A stretch of DNA of 12,650 bases from NCBI GenBank assembly GCA_004296145.1, contig SEBM01000050.1:1-12650 (forward strand), in the 5' to 3' direction. Source of the DNA: Flavobacterium sp. GTDB lineage: Bacteria; Bacteroidota; Bacteroidia; Flavobacteriales; Flavobacteriaceae. The notes beneath the pieces were generated by a model that was given only the letters and a program-made list of their open reading frames with translations, had not been told where the DNA came from and searched no databases. Both the position numbers and the translations under genes were made by a program. Below are positions 7,454-12,650 of the stretch, one piece after another. The stretch's first letter is position 1; each line of letters opens with the position of its first letter.

Positions 7454-7550
7454 TTAACCGCAAAGTACGCAAAGTGTTACGCAAGGTTCGCAAAGTTTAA
7501 AAAAGGCTTTGCGGTCTTTGCGTAATTTCCTTTGCGTTCTTTGCGGTTAA
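7454..7550. repeat. Palindromic CGCAAAG repeat element
   Basis: A 97-bp near-perfect inverted repeat in which TTAACCGCAAAG at the left end mirrors CTTTGCGGTTAA at the right. Each arm holds four copies of the heptamer CGCAAAG or its complement (one left copy is CGCAAGG), with short spacers. The loop is A-rich (about 7496-7506). It starts 10 bp after the receptor stop codon and ends 27 bp before the peptidase -7 element. It encodes nothing. I recall similar CGCAAAG palindromes scattered between genes in flavobacteria. It could act as an RNA hairpin that ends or stabilises the receptor transcript, though no T-run follows. Confidence 0.85.
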
Positions 7551-7576
7551 AAATTTAATAACCTCACAAAAAGTAC

Positions 7577-7584
7577 TATTTTTG
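7577..7584 (+). promoter_or_regulatory. -7 element of the peptidase promoter
   Basis: TATTTTTG is a perfect TAnnTTTG match 23 bp before the peptidase ATG. The ideal -33 position (7555-7557) reads TTA rather than TTG, just outside the CGCAAAG repeat. Confidence 0.5.
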
Positions 7585-7606
7585 TTACAACCGACAAAAC
7601 TTAACT

Positions 7607-9715
7607 ATGAAAAAAACAATTCTTATAATGGCAATTACAACTGCAGGGATTTCATTTGGTCAAAACAAAATTCAGTATCCGGAAACTAAAAAAGGTGAAA
7701 CAATTGACACTTACTTTGACACAAAAGTAAACGATCCGTATCGTTGGCTTGAAGATGATAAATCTGCAGAAACCGGAGCTTGGGTAAAAGCGCAAAATGA
7801 GGTTACGTATGGTTACCTGGATAAAATCCCGTTTCGTGACGAACTAAAAAAACGAATGGAAAAATTATGGAATTACGAGAAAATCGGGGCTCCATCCAAA
7901 GAAGGAAAATTTACTTATTATTCTAAAAATAACGGACTTCAAAATCAATCTGTAATTTACCGAAAAGATGAAAGTGGTAAAGATGAAGTTTTCTTAGACC
8001 CTAACACTTTTTCTAAAGACGGAACGACTTCTCTTGGTAGTTTAGATTTTTCTAAGGATGGATCTAAAGCCGCTTATTCTATTTCTGAAGGCGGAAGCGA
8101 CTGGAGAAAAGTAATTCTTATTGATGACTTGACTAAAAAAGTGTTAGAAGATACTATTGTTGATGTTAAATTCAGCGGTATTTCATGGTTCAAAAATGAA
8201 GGTTTTTACTATTCAAGTTACGATAAACCAAAAGGAAGTGAATTGTCTGCAAAAACAGATCAGCATAAATTGTATTACCATAAATTAGGAACTCCTCAAA
8301 AGGAGGATAAAGTTATTTTTGGAGCAGAAGATAAAAGAAGATATGTTGGTGGTTATGTTACCGAAGACAGCAATTATTTAGTGATTACAGCTGCGAATTC
8401 TACTTACGGAAACGAATTGTATATTAAGGATTTAAAAACAGAAAACAATCCGATTATTACGATTGTAGACAACTTTAACAGCGAAAACAATATCATAGAT
8501 AATGAAGGAAGTAAATTGTTTATTGAAACCGATTTTAACGCTCCAAACAAACGTGTTGTTTCTGTGGATGTGAGTAATCCAAAACCGGAAAACTGGAAGG
8601 ATTTTATAAAAGAAACTGAAAATGTTCTGGCGCCTTCGACCGGAGCGGGATATATCTTTGCGAATTATACCAAAGATGCCGTTTCATTGGTTTTACAATA
8701 TGATTACAGCGGGAAATTAATTCGTGAAATTAAACTTCCAGCGGTTGGAACTGCTGGCGGATTTGGAGGAAAAAAAGACGAAAAAATTCTGTATTATTCT
8801 TTCACAAACTATACAACTCCCGGATCTATCTTTTCGTTTGAACCAAAATCAGGAAAATCCGAAATTTATCAGAAACCAAAAGTAGATTTCAAAAGCGAAG
8901 ATTATGAGTCTAAACAGGTTTTTTATACTTCTAAAGACGGAACTAAAATCCCGATGATCATTACTTATAAAAAAGGAATAAAATTAAACGGTAAAAATCC
9001 AACAATCCTTTACGGATATGGCGGATTCAATATTAGTTTAACGCCAAGTTTCAGTATTTCGAATGCCGTTTGGATGGAAAATGGCGGAGTTTATGCTGTA
9101 GCGAATTTACGTGGCGGTGGAGAATACGGAAAAAAATGGCACGATGCAGGAACGAAATTGCAAAAGCAAAATGTGTTTGATGATTTTATCGCTGCCGCGG
9201 AATATTTAATCGCGCAAAAATATACCTCATCTGATTTCTTGGCCATTCGCGGAGGATCAAACGGAGGATTATTAGTTGGAGCAACAATGACACAACGTCC
9301 TGATTTAATGAAAGTAGCATTACCTGCTGTTGGCGTTATGGATATGTTGCGTTACAATGCTTTTACAGCCGGTGCAGGTTGGGCTTTTGATTACGGAACG
9401 GCTCAGGACAGCAAAGAAATGTTTGAATATCTTAAAGGATATTCACCAGTACAAAACGTTAAAAAAGGCGTTCATTATCCTGCAACTATGGTAACTACGG
9501 GAGATCATGACGATCGTGTGGTTCCGGCGCATAGTTTTAAATTTGCTTCAGAATTACAGGATAAACAAACGGGAGATAATCCTGTTTTAATTAGAATTGA
9601 TGTGAAAGCCGGGCATGGAGCAGGAAAATCTGTTGCTGCAACGATTCAGGAAAATGTCGATATTCAGGCATTTACACTTTATAATATGGGTTTTAAAGCT
9701 TTGCCTAAAAAGTAA
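7607..9715 (+). CDS. Secreted prolyl oligopeptidase (family S9A)
   Basis: 702 residues. The enzyme cleaves peptides on the carboxyl side of proline. The signal peptide MKKTILIMAITTAGISFGQ implies export, probably to the periplasm. The N-terminal part carries the S9A hallmark NDPYRWLED (about 43-51), a seven-bladed beta-propeller follows (about 75-410), and the C-terminal alpha/beta hydrolase domain holds the catalytic residues: S551 in GGSNGG, D635 in GDHDDRVVP, and H670 in KAGHGAG. R637 corresponds to the substrate-binding arginine of the porcine enzyme. GYGGFNIS and NLRGGGEYG are also conserved in the family. Length and layout match the well-studied Elizabethkingia (Flavobacterium) meningoseptica prolyl endopeptidase of about 705 residues. 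It appears complete and active. It has its own promoter and terminator and no obvious functional partner nearby. Confidence 0.96.
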   Translation: MKKTILIMAITTAGISFGQNKIQYPETKKGETIDTYFDTKVNDPYRWLEDDKSAETGAWVKAQNEVTYGYLDKIPFRDELKKRMEKLWNYEKIGAPSKEGKFTYYSKNNGLQNQSVIYRKDESGKDEVFLDPNTFSKDGTTSLGSLDFSKDGSKAAYSISEGGSDWRKVILIDDLTKKVLEDTIVDVKFSGISWFKNEGFYYSSYDKPKGSELSAKTDQHKLYYHKLGTPQKEDKVIFGAEDKRRYVGGYVTEDSNYLVITAANSTYGNELYIKDLKTENNPIITIVDNFNSENNIIDNEGSKLFIETDFNAPNKRVVSVDVSNPKPENWKDFIKETENVLAPSTGAGYIFANYTKDAVSLVLQYDYSGKLIREIKLPAVGTAGGFGGKKDEKILYYSFTNYTTPGSIFSFEPKSGKSEIYQKPKVDFKSEDYESKQVFYTSKDGTKIPMIITYKKGIKLNGKNPTILYGYGGFNISLTPSFSISNAVWMENGGVYAVANLRGGGEYGKKWHDAGTKLQKQNVFDDFIAAAEYLIAQKYTSSDFLAIRGGSNGGLLVGATMTQRPDLMKVALPAVGVMDMLRYNAFTAGAGWAFDYGTAQDSKEMFEYLKGYSPVQNVKKGVHYPATMVTTGDHDDRVVPAHSFKFASELQDKQTGDNPVLIRIDVKAGHGAGKSVAATIQENVDIQAFTLYNMGFKALPKK

Positions 9716-9737
9716 AACTTTAAGCTAAATTTTATAG

Positions 9738-9782
9738 CCACAAATTCACGAATTATTTTGTGAGTTTGTGGTTATTTTTTTT
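9738..9782 (+). terminator. Intrinsic terminator of the peptidase gene
   Basis: CCACAAATTCAC (9738-9749) pairs with GTGAGTTTGTGG (9760-9771) with one mismatch, followed by TTA and a run of eight T (9775-9782). It begins 22 bp past the stop codon. The left arm, CCACAAATTCACGAATT, closely resembles the end of the repeat element that directly follows. Confidence 0.8.
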
Positions 9783-9929
9783 GCCACGAATTTCACGAAT
9801 TGCACTAATTTTCTACTTCTGTTATAAGTCTTTTTTTGCCACAGATCAAAAGATTAAATAGATTAATCTGTGTAAATCATTTTAATCTGTGGCAAAAGAA
9901 AAATTAGTGCAATTCGTGTAATTCGTGGC
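9783..9929. repeat. Composite nested palindromic repeat
   Basis: The outer arms at 9783-9812 and 9900-9929 are 30 bp long and complementary at 29 of 30 positions; the left one begins GCCACGAATTTCACGAATTG. Between them lies unpaired sequence (9813-9830) and a second palindrome of a different family. The element fills most of the 255-bp gap between the peptidase terminator and the oxidoreductase promoter and has no coding capacity. Confidence 0.85.
9836..9895. repeat. Inner palindrome of the GCCACAGAT type
   Basis: The left arm TTGCCACAGATCAAAAGATT (9836-9855) mirrors the right arm (9875-9895), which ends AATCTGTGGCAA; there is one substitution and one single-base bulge. Short runs of T before and A after extend the pairing. 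The middle contains further AGATTAA/TTAATCT symmetry. It differs in sequence from the outer arms and sits wholly within them. Confidence 0.8.
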
Positions 9930-9943
9930 TAACTTTTTTCCCT

Positions 9944-9951
9944 TAAATTTG
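9944..9951 (+). promoter_or_regulatory. -7 element of the oxidoreductase promoter
   Basis: TAAATTTG is a perfect TAnnTTTG match 19 bp before the ATG at 9971. The ideal -33 position (9922-9924, TTC) lies inside the right arm of the nested repeat, so that repeat may supply part of this promoter. Confidence 0.5.
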
Positions 9952-9970
9952 AGAAACTAAAAACAAAACA

Positions 9971-10963
9971 ATGAAAACTATAAATTGGGGAATTATTGGC
10001 TGCGGAAATGTTACTGAAGTTAAAAGCGGACCGGCTTTTCAGAAAATTCCAAATTCTGCTTTAGTAGCCGTAATGAGACGAGATGCAAAACTTGCCGAAG
10101 ATTATGCCAAACGCCATAATGTTCCAAAATGGTATTCAAACGCAATTGATTTAATCAATGATCCGGAAGTTGATGCTGTTTATATTGCCACTCCTCCATC
10201 TTCTCATAAAGAGTATACAATTTTGTGTGCCAAAGCAGGAAAACCGGTCTATGTAGAAAAACCTATGGCGCTGACATTTGACGAATGTAACGAAATGATA
10301 AGCGTCTGCAAAGAACATAATGTTCCTCTTTTTATGGCTTATTACAGAAGAAGTTTACCGAGATTTTTAAAAATAAAAGAATTAATTGACTCAGGGAAAA
10401 TTGGAACTGTAAGACATGTAAATTGTGTTTTATACCATTCGTTTGAAGAACGTTATGATGATGAAATCAATTTACCGTGGACCGTTTTGCCACATATTTC
10501 CGGAGGCGGAATATTTGTTGATCTAGCCTGTCATACTTTAGATTTTCTGGATTTTGTTTTGGGTCCGATTAAATCTGTTCGCGGACATGCAAGTTCTCAG
10601 CTTCTGGCTTATCCCGCTGAAGATGCTGTTTCTATGTCGTTTTTATTTGAAAATGGAATTCATGGATCTGGTATTTGGAATTTCGCCAGCTTTGAACGTT
10701 ACGACAATACCGAAATTGTTGGTGATAAAGGAAAAATCTCTTTTTCAACTTTTGGTAATGATCCCATTCATATTCAATATACAAACGGAGAAAAAGAAAG
10801 CATTGCGATTGAAAATCCGCTTCATATTCAACAGCCTTTTATTGAAACTGTTGTTGCAGAACTTCTTGGTCAGGGAATTTCTCCATCTAAAGGAACTTCG
10901 GGAGCAAGAACAACCTGGGTTATTGATGAAGTTTTGAAAGAGTTTAGAAATTCTTCCAAATAA
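9971..10963 (+). CDS. Gfo/Idh/MocA-family NAD(P)-dependent oxidoreductase
   Basis: 330 residues, cytoplasmic with no signal peptide. The N-terminal Rossmann fold begins at once with INWGIIGCGNVTEVKSGPAF (GxGxxT/V-type dinucleotide site, about residues 8-13), which supports the ATG at 9971. VDAVYIATPPSSH and the family motif E96-K97-P98 complete the cofactor domain. The C-terminal alpha/beta domain has SGGGIFVDLACHTLDF, where D184 and H188 fit the family's conserved D-x3-H pair involved in hydride-transfer chemistry. The family oxidises or reduces sugars, inositols and related polyols. The GCGNVTEVKSGPAF opening recalls 1,5-anhydrofructose-reductase-like members, but the substrate cannot be read from sequence. 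No sugar-utilisation genes flank it. It appears monocistronic between two repeat-containing gaps. Confidence 0.93.
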   Translation: MKTINWGIIGCGNVTEVKSGPAFQKIPNSALVAVMRRDAKLAEDYAKRHNVPKWYSNAIDLINDPEVDAVYIATPPSSHKEYTILCAKAGKPVYVEKPMALTFDECNEMISVCKEHNVPLFMAYYRRSLPRFLKIKELIDSGKIGTVRHVNCVLYHSFEERYDDEINLPWTVLPHISGGGIFVDLACHTLDFLDFVLGPIKSVRGHASSQLLAYPAEDAVSMSFLFENGIHGSGIWNFASFERYDNTEIVGDKGKISFSTFGNDPIHIQYTNGEKESIAIENPLHIQQPFIETVVAELLGQGISPSKGTSGARTTWVIDEVLKEFRNSSK

Positions 10964-10994
10964 TATTTGATATAAAATGCGAAATCTTTGCGGA

Positions 10995-11090
10995 GGATGG
11001 ATTAAAATCCATCCCTACAATATCCATTGTTCCTATGGAACGGAATTCCGCAGGAATGAATCATTTTGTAGCAACGGATTTTAATCCGTT
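10995..11090. repeat. Imperfect palindromic element with a hairpin in each arm
   Basis: The outer arms GGATTAAAATCCATCCCTAC (from 10999) and the inverted copy ending GGATTTTAATCC (11076-11087) pair at about 19 of 22 positions, and weaker pairing continues inward to TTCCT (11030-11034) and AGGAA (11052-11056). Each arm is itself a perfect small hairpin: GGATGGATT/AATCCATCC (10995-11014) and AACGGATT/AATCCGTT (11073-11090). The centre holds the palindrome CGGAATTCCG (11041-11050). No coding sequence is present in this 218-bp gap. A mobile, MITE-like or REP-like origin is inferred. Confidence 0.75.
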
Positions 11091-11123
11091 TAATCTTTTA
11101 AATTATCATTGCTTTTATTCAAT

Positions 11124-11157
11124 AAAAAAAAGGATATTCAAATGAATATCCTTTTTT
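11124..11157. terminator. Bidirectional intrinsic terminator
   Basis: GGATATTCA (11132-11140) and TGAATATCC (11143-11151) form a perfect stem with a 2-base centre. It is flanked by eight A on the left (11124-11131) and six T on the right (11152-11157), so it can act on both strands. It lies between the convergent oxidoreductase and outer-membrane protein genes. Confidence 0.88.
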
Positions 11158-11181
11158 CTAAAAACTATAAAACTTTATAAA

Positions 11182-12153
11182 TTATAAGCTGTATTTAAGA
11201 CCTAAAGTTAGTCCTAAACCAGAGATTCCAACGTAAGAACTTAATTCGTCCATTGCATCATTTTTTCTTGTTGTATCAGCAGTATCTGCTGTAGTTGTAT
11301 CAGGATTAAACAAAGGATTGTTTGAATTTACATCTAAACTTTTGTGGTAATTAGTATGAATTTGTGATGGTGTTCTAGTTGCTAAAGCATCTTGTCCATC
11401 AACTGTATATTCAGTAGTTTCCTTAGTTTTACCATGAACAGTAAAGTTACGGTACTCTAATTCCGCGAAAGCAGAAATATGTTTTCCTAATTTATAAGAT
11501 GTACCTAATGAAGCCATAAATCCAATTGTTGGATTTGGTTTTACAACATCTTTAGAATAAATATTAGTTGTATTTACAACATTATTACCTACATAAGATG
11601 TAAGTTCTCTATTTGTTTTAATATCTAAAGTTCCATGAATTGGCACAATAACTCCAACTTTAGTATATGGTTCAAAACCATGAGCTTCTCCCAAAAACAT
11701 AACAACTGCAGGAGCTAAATCAAAAGCTTTAATTTGACCATCCGCAGCAAAACTAATATAAGTCGCAACAGTAGTAGTTGGGTTATAACCATAAAGTCTA
11801 TCAGTTGTTTCAGCCATTGTTTTACTATTACTGATATAATAGTTTGCCGATAACTCTACTCCTATACGTGTAGAAAAACGGTACCCAGCAGTAATTCCAC
11901 TTCTGAAACCTTGTCCAAAAGAACCTGTAATACTTTCTCTTGATACTAATTTATTATTCGTTAAAGTTCCTGAATAAACATCTCTATTTGGTGCTTGTCC
12001 ACCTACTTCAGGAAACTCAGTCGAAGCAGTTTGATTGAAGTATGATCCTCCTAATTTGAAATACCAGCTTTCTGGTTTATTTGCTGTTTCAGTTTGCGCC
12101 ATAGCGGTCATTGAGCAAACTAATAATCCTAGTAAAAATAGGTTCTTTTTCAT
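11182..12153 (-). CDS. Outer-membrane beta-barrel protein
   Basis: 323 residues with a clear signal peptide (MKKNLFLLGLLVCSMTAMAQ). Strand-like segments typical of outer-membrane barrels follow: WYFKLGGSYFNQ, GFRSGITAGYRFSTRIGVELSANYY, FEPYTKVGVIVPI, GFMASLGTSYKLGKHISAFAELEYRNF and the C-terminal GLGLTLGLKYSL. The pattern of short turns and long loops fits an eight- or ten-stranded OmpA/OmpW-like barrel with no periplasmic domain. A long Thr/Asp-rich loop (roughly residues 260-305, with PDTTTADTADTTRKND) precedes the last strands and is probably surface-exposed. No specific function can be assigned. ATG at 12153 starts at the signal peptide; a promoter box lies 24 bp upstream and the bidirectional terminator 25 bp beyond the stop. 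Confidence 0.87.
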   Translation of the reverse strand: MKKNLFLLGLLVCSMTAMAQTETANKPESWYFKLGGSYFNQTASTEFPEVGGQAPNRDVYSGTLTNNKLVSRESITGSFGQGFRSGITAGYRFSTRIGVELSANYYISNSKTMAETTDRLYGYNPTTTVATYISFAADGQIKAFDLAPAVVMFLGEAHGFEPYTKVGVIVPIHGTLDIKTNRELTSYVGNNVVNTTNIYSKDVVKPNPTIGFMASLGTSYKLGKHISAFAELEYRNFTVHGKTKETTEYTVDGQDALATRTPSQIHTNYHKSLDVNSNNPLFNPDTTTADTADTTRKNDAMDELSSYVGISGLGLTLGLKYSL

Positions 12154-12176
12154 AATTCTGATTTAATTAATTTATA

Positions 12177-12184
12177 CAAACTTA
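12177..12184 (-). promoter_or_regulatory. -7 element of the outer-membrane barrel gene
   Basis: The minus-strand sequence TAAGTTTG is a perfect TAnnTTTG match 23 bp upstream of the ATG. No TTG is present at the 19-bp position, so the -33 half is not supported. Confidence 0.5.
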
Positions 12185-12252
12185 GAGTATTTTAACACAA
12201 TCCTAAAGTTTGTTTGGTTAGACTTTGTACGAAATCGTTGTGATTTTGGGCA

Positions 12253-12284
12253 ATAATACTAAAAAAGTATTATGCATGCATAAT
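12253..12284. other. Two overlapping palindromes upstream of the barrel gene
   Basis: ATAATACT (12253-12260) and AGTATTAT (12266-12273) form an inverted repeat with a 5-base spacer. It overlaps the perfect 16-bp palindrome ATTATGCATGCATAAT (12269-12284). The two lie about 70-100 bp upstream of the -7 element of the barrel gene and just past the end of the dnaE-like gene. They could be operator sites or part of the 3' end of that transcript. Confidence 0.4.
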
Positions 12285-12285
12285 T

Positions 12286-12327
12286 TTAACAGTTAAATTT
12301 TATTTTCCTCTAAATTTTAACTGTTAA
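12286..12327 (-). terminator. A/T-rich hairpin downstream of the dnaE-like gene
   Basis: The 17-bp arms at 12286-12302 and 12311-12327 pair with one mismatch around an 8-base loop; each contains TTAACAGTTAA or its complement. The hairpin begins 4 bp past the stop codon on the minus strand. The following minus-strand sequence is A/T-rich but lacks a clean T-run, so termination is plausible rather than certain. Confidence 0.5.
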
Positions 12328-12331
12328 TTTT

Positions 12332-12650
12332 TTAGTTCAATTTAAAGTTTATCTGCATTTTTTCCAATTCCTGTAGCAATTCTGCGGAAATCCTGACTTT
12401 TAAACGTCTGCTGGGCATCGTTAATTTGGTCACCACTTTTATTTCTTCAACTTCATTTACTTCCTGAATTTTGGCTTCCTGAACGATGTCTTCGTTATCA
12501 TTTTCGTCTTCAAAAACAGGATCTTCGGCTTCTTCAAAATCAGTTGGTGTTTCTACCGCAACTAATCGTTTTACATTTTCTAATTCCATGATTTCAAAAC
12601 TTACAGAATTATCTCCCTTATACGAGTTAAACAAATGGCTTAGATTATGA
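12332..12650 (-). CDS. dnaE: C-terminal end of DNA polymerase III alpha subunit (partial)
   Basis: The minus-strand frame ending at 12332 stays open to the window edge, so at least 105 C-terminal residues of a longer gene are visible. They begin HNLSHLFNSYKGDNSVSFEI, which fits the end of the OB/tau-binding region of bacterial DnaE (helix, then KG-D-x-x-[VL]-x-F). A highly acidic, probably disordered linker follows (EEAEDPVFEDENDNED and on). The C-terminus MPSRRLKVRISAELLQELEK and QINFKLN matches what I recall of flavobacterial DnaE C-termini. DnaE is the catalytic replicative polymerase. The polymerase and PHP domains lie beyond the edge, so the assignment rests on the tail alone. A TTG (12634) or ATG (12589) in this frame could be mistaken for the start of a small gene. 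Confidence 0.65.
   Translation of the reverse strand, partial: HNLSHLFNSYKGDNSVSFEIMELENVKRLVAVETPTDFEEAEDPVFEDENDNEDIVQEAKIQEVNEVEEIKVVTKLTMPSRRLKVRISAELLQELEKMQINFKLN

Noticed and set aside
7454..7550. CRISPR-like array, because of the regularly repeated CGCAAAG units
   Set aside because: Units are only 7 bp, spacers are 2-7 bp, and the two halves are inverted; there are no cas genes.
10554..10937. 127-codon plus-strand frame inside the oxidoreductase gene
   Set aside because: Out-of-frame shadow of a conserved Gfo/Idh/MocA domain.
12332..12634. Independent 100-residue acidic protein starting at TTG 12634
   Set aside because: The frame continues upstream to the window edge with the same domain character, so it is better read as the end of a longer gene.

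Overview
The window is ordinary chromosomal DNA of a member of the Bacteroidota, almost certainly a flavobacterium close to Flavobacterium. The grounds are low GC, A/T-rich intergenic DNA with no strong Shine-Dalgarno motifs, repeated matches to the Bacteroidota promoter -7 element TAnnTTTG, a fused MurF-alanine racemase, several outer-membrane beta-barrel proteins, and palindromic intergenic repeats of a kind I associate with flavobacterial genomes. I see no phage, transposase, integrase, tRNA, rRNA or CRISPR array.

Left block (1-4600): a minus-strand promoter at the left edge points to a gene outside the window. Next come mscL (mechanosensitive channel) with a clean terminator, and the 822-residue MurF-Alr fusion of peptidoglycan synthesis, both on the minus strand with 67 bp between them. 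A divergent plus-strand gene encodes an unidentified polytopic membrane protein. Its stop codon abuts that of a convergent minus-strand PorT-like outer-membrane barrel gene.

Centre (4700-7445): a small, apparently near-leaderless gene for a membrane-anchored Cys/His-rich protein precedes a 735-residue TonB-dependent receptor. The two are separated by a 10-1-10 palindrome. His/Cys clusters in the small protein and His and acidic stretches in the receptor suggest a metal (zinc or copper) uptake pair. This is the most interesting locus in the window.

Right block (7445-12650): a secreted prolyl oligopeptidase with a complete Ser-Asp-His triad, then a Gfo/Idh/MocA-type oxidoreductase, both on the plus strand and each with its own promoter. 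The three intergenic gaps following the receptor, the peptidase and the oxidoreductase each hold a different palindromic repeat element. A bidirectional terminator separates the oxidoreductase from a minus-strand outer-membrane barrel gene. The right edge holds the 3' end of a minus-strand gene that looks like the C-terminus of DNA polymerase III alpha (dnaE); its reading frame is still open at the window boundary.

Apart from the metal-uptake pair and the repeat elements, the genes look like housekeeping genes that are not functionally linked, each with its own promoter. All assignments rest on reading the sequence; no searches were run.
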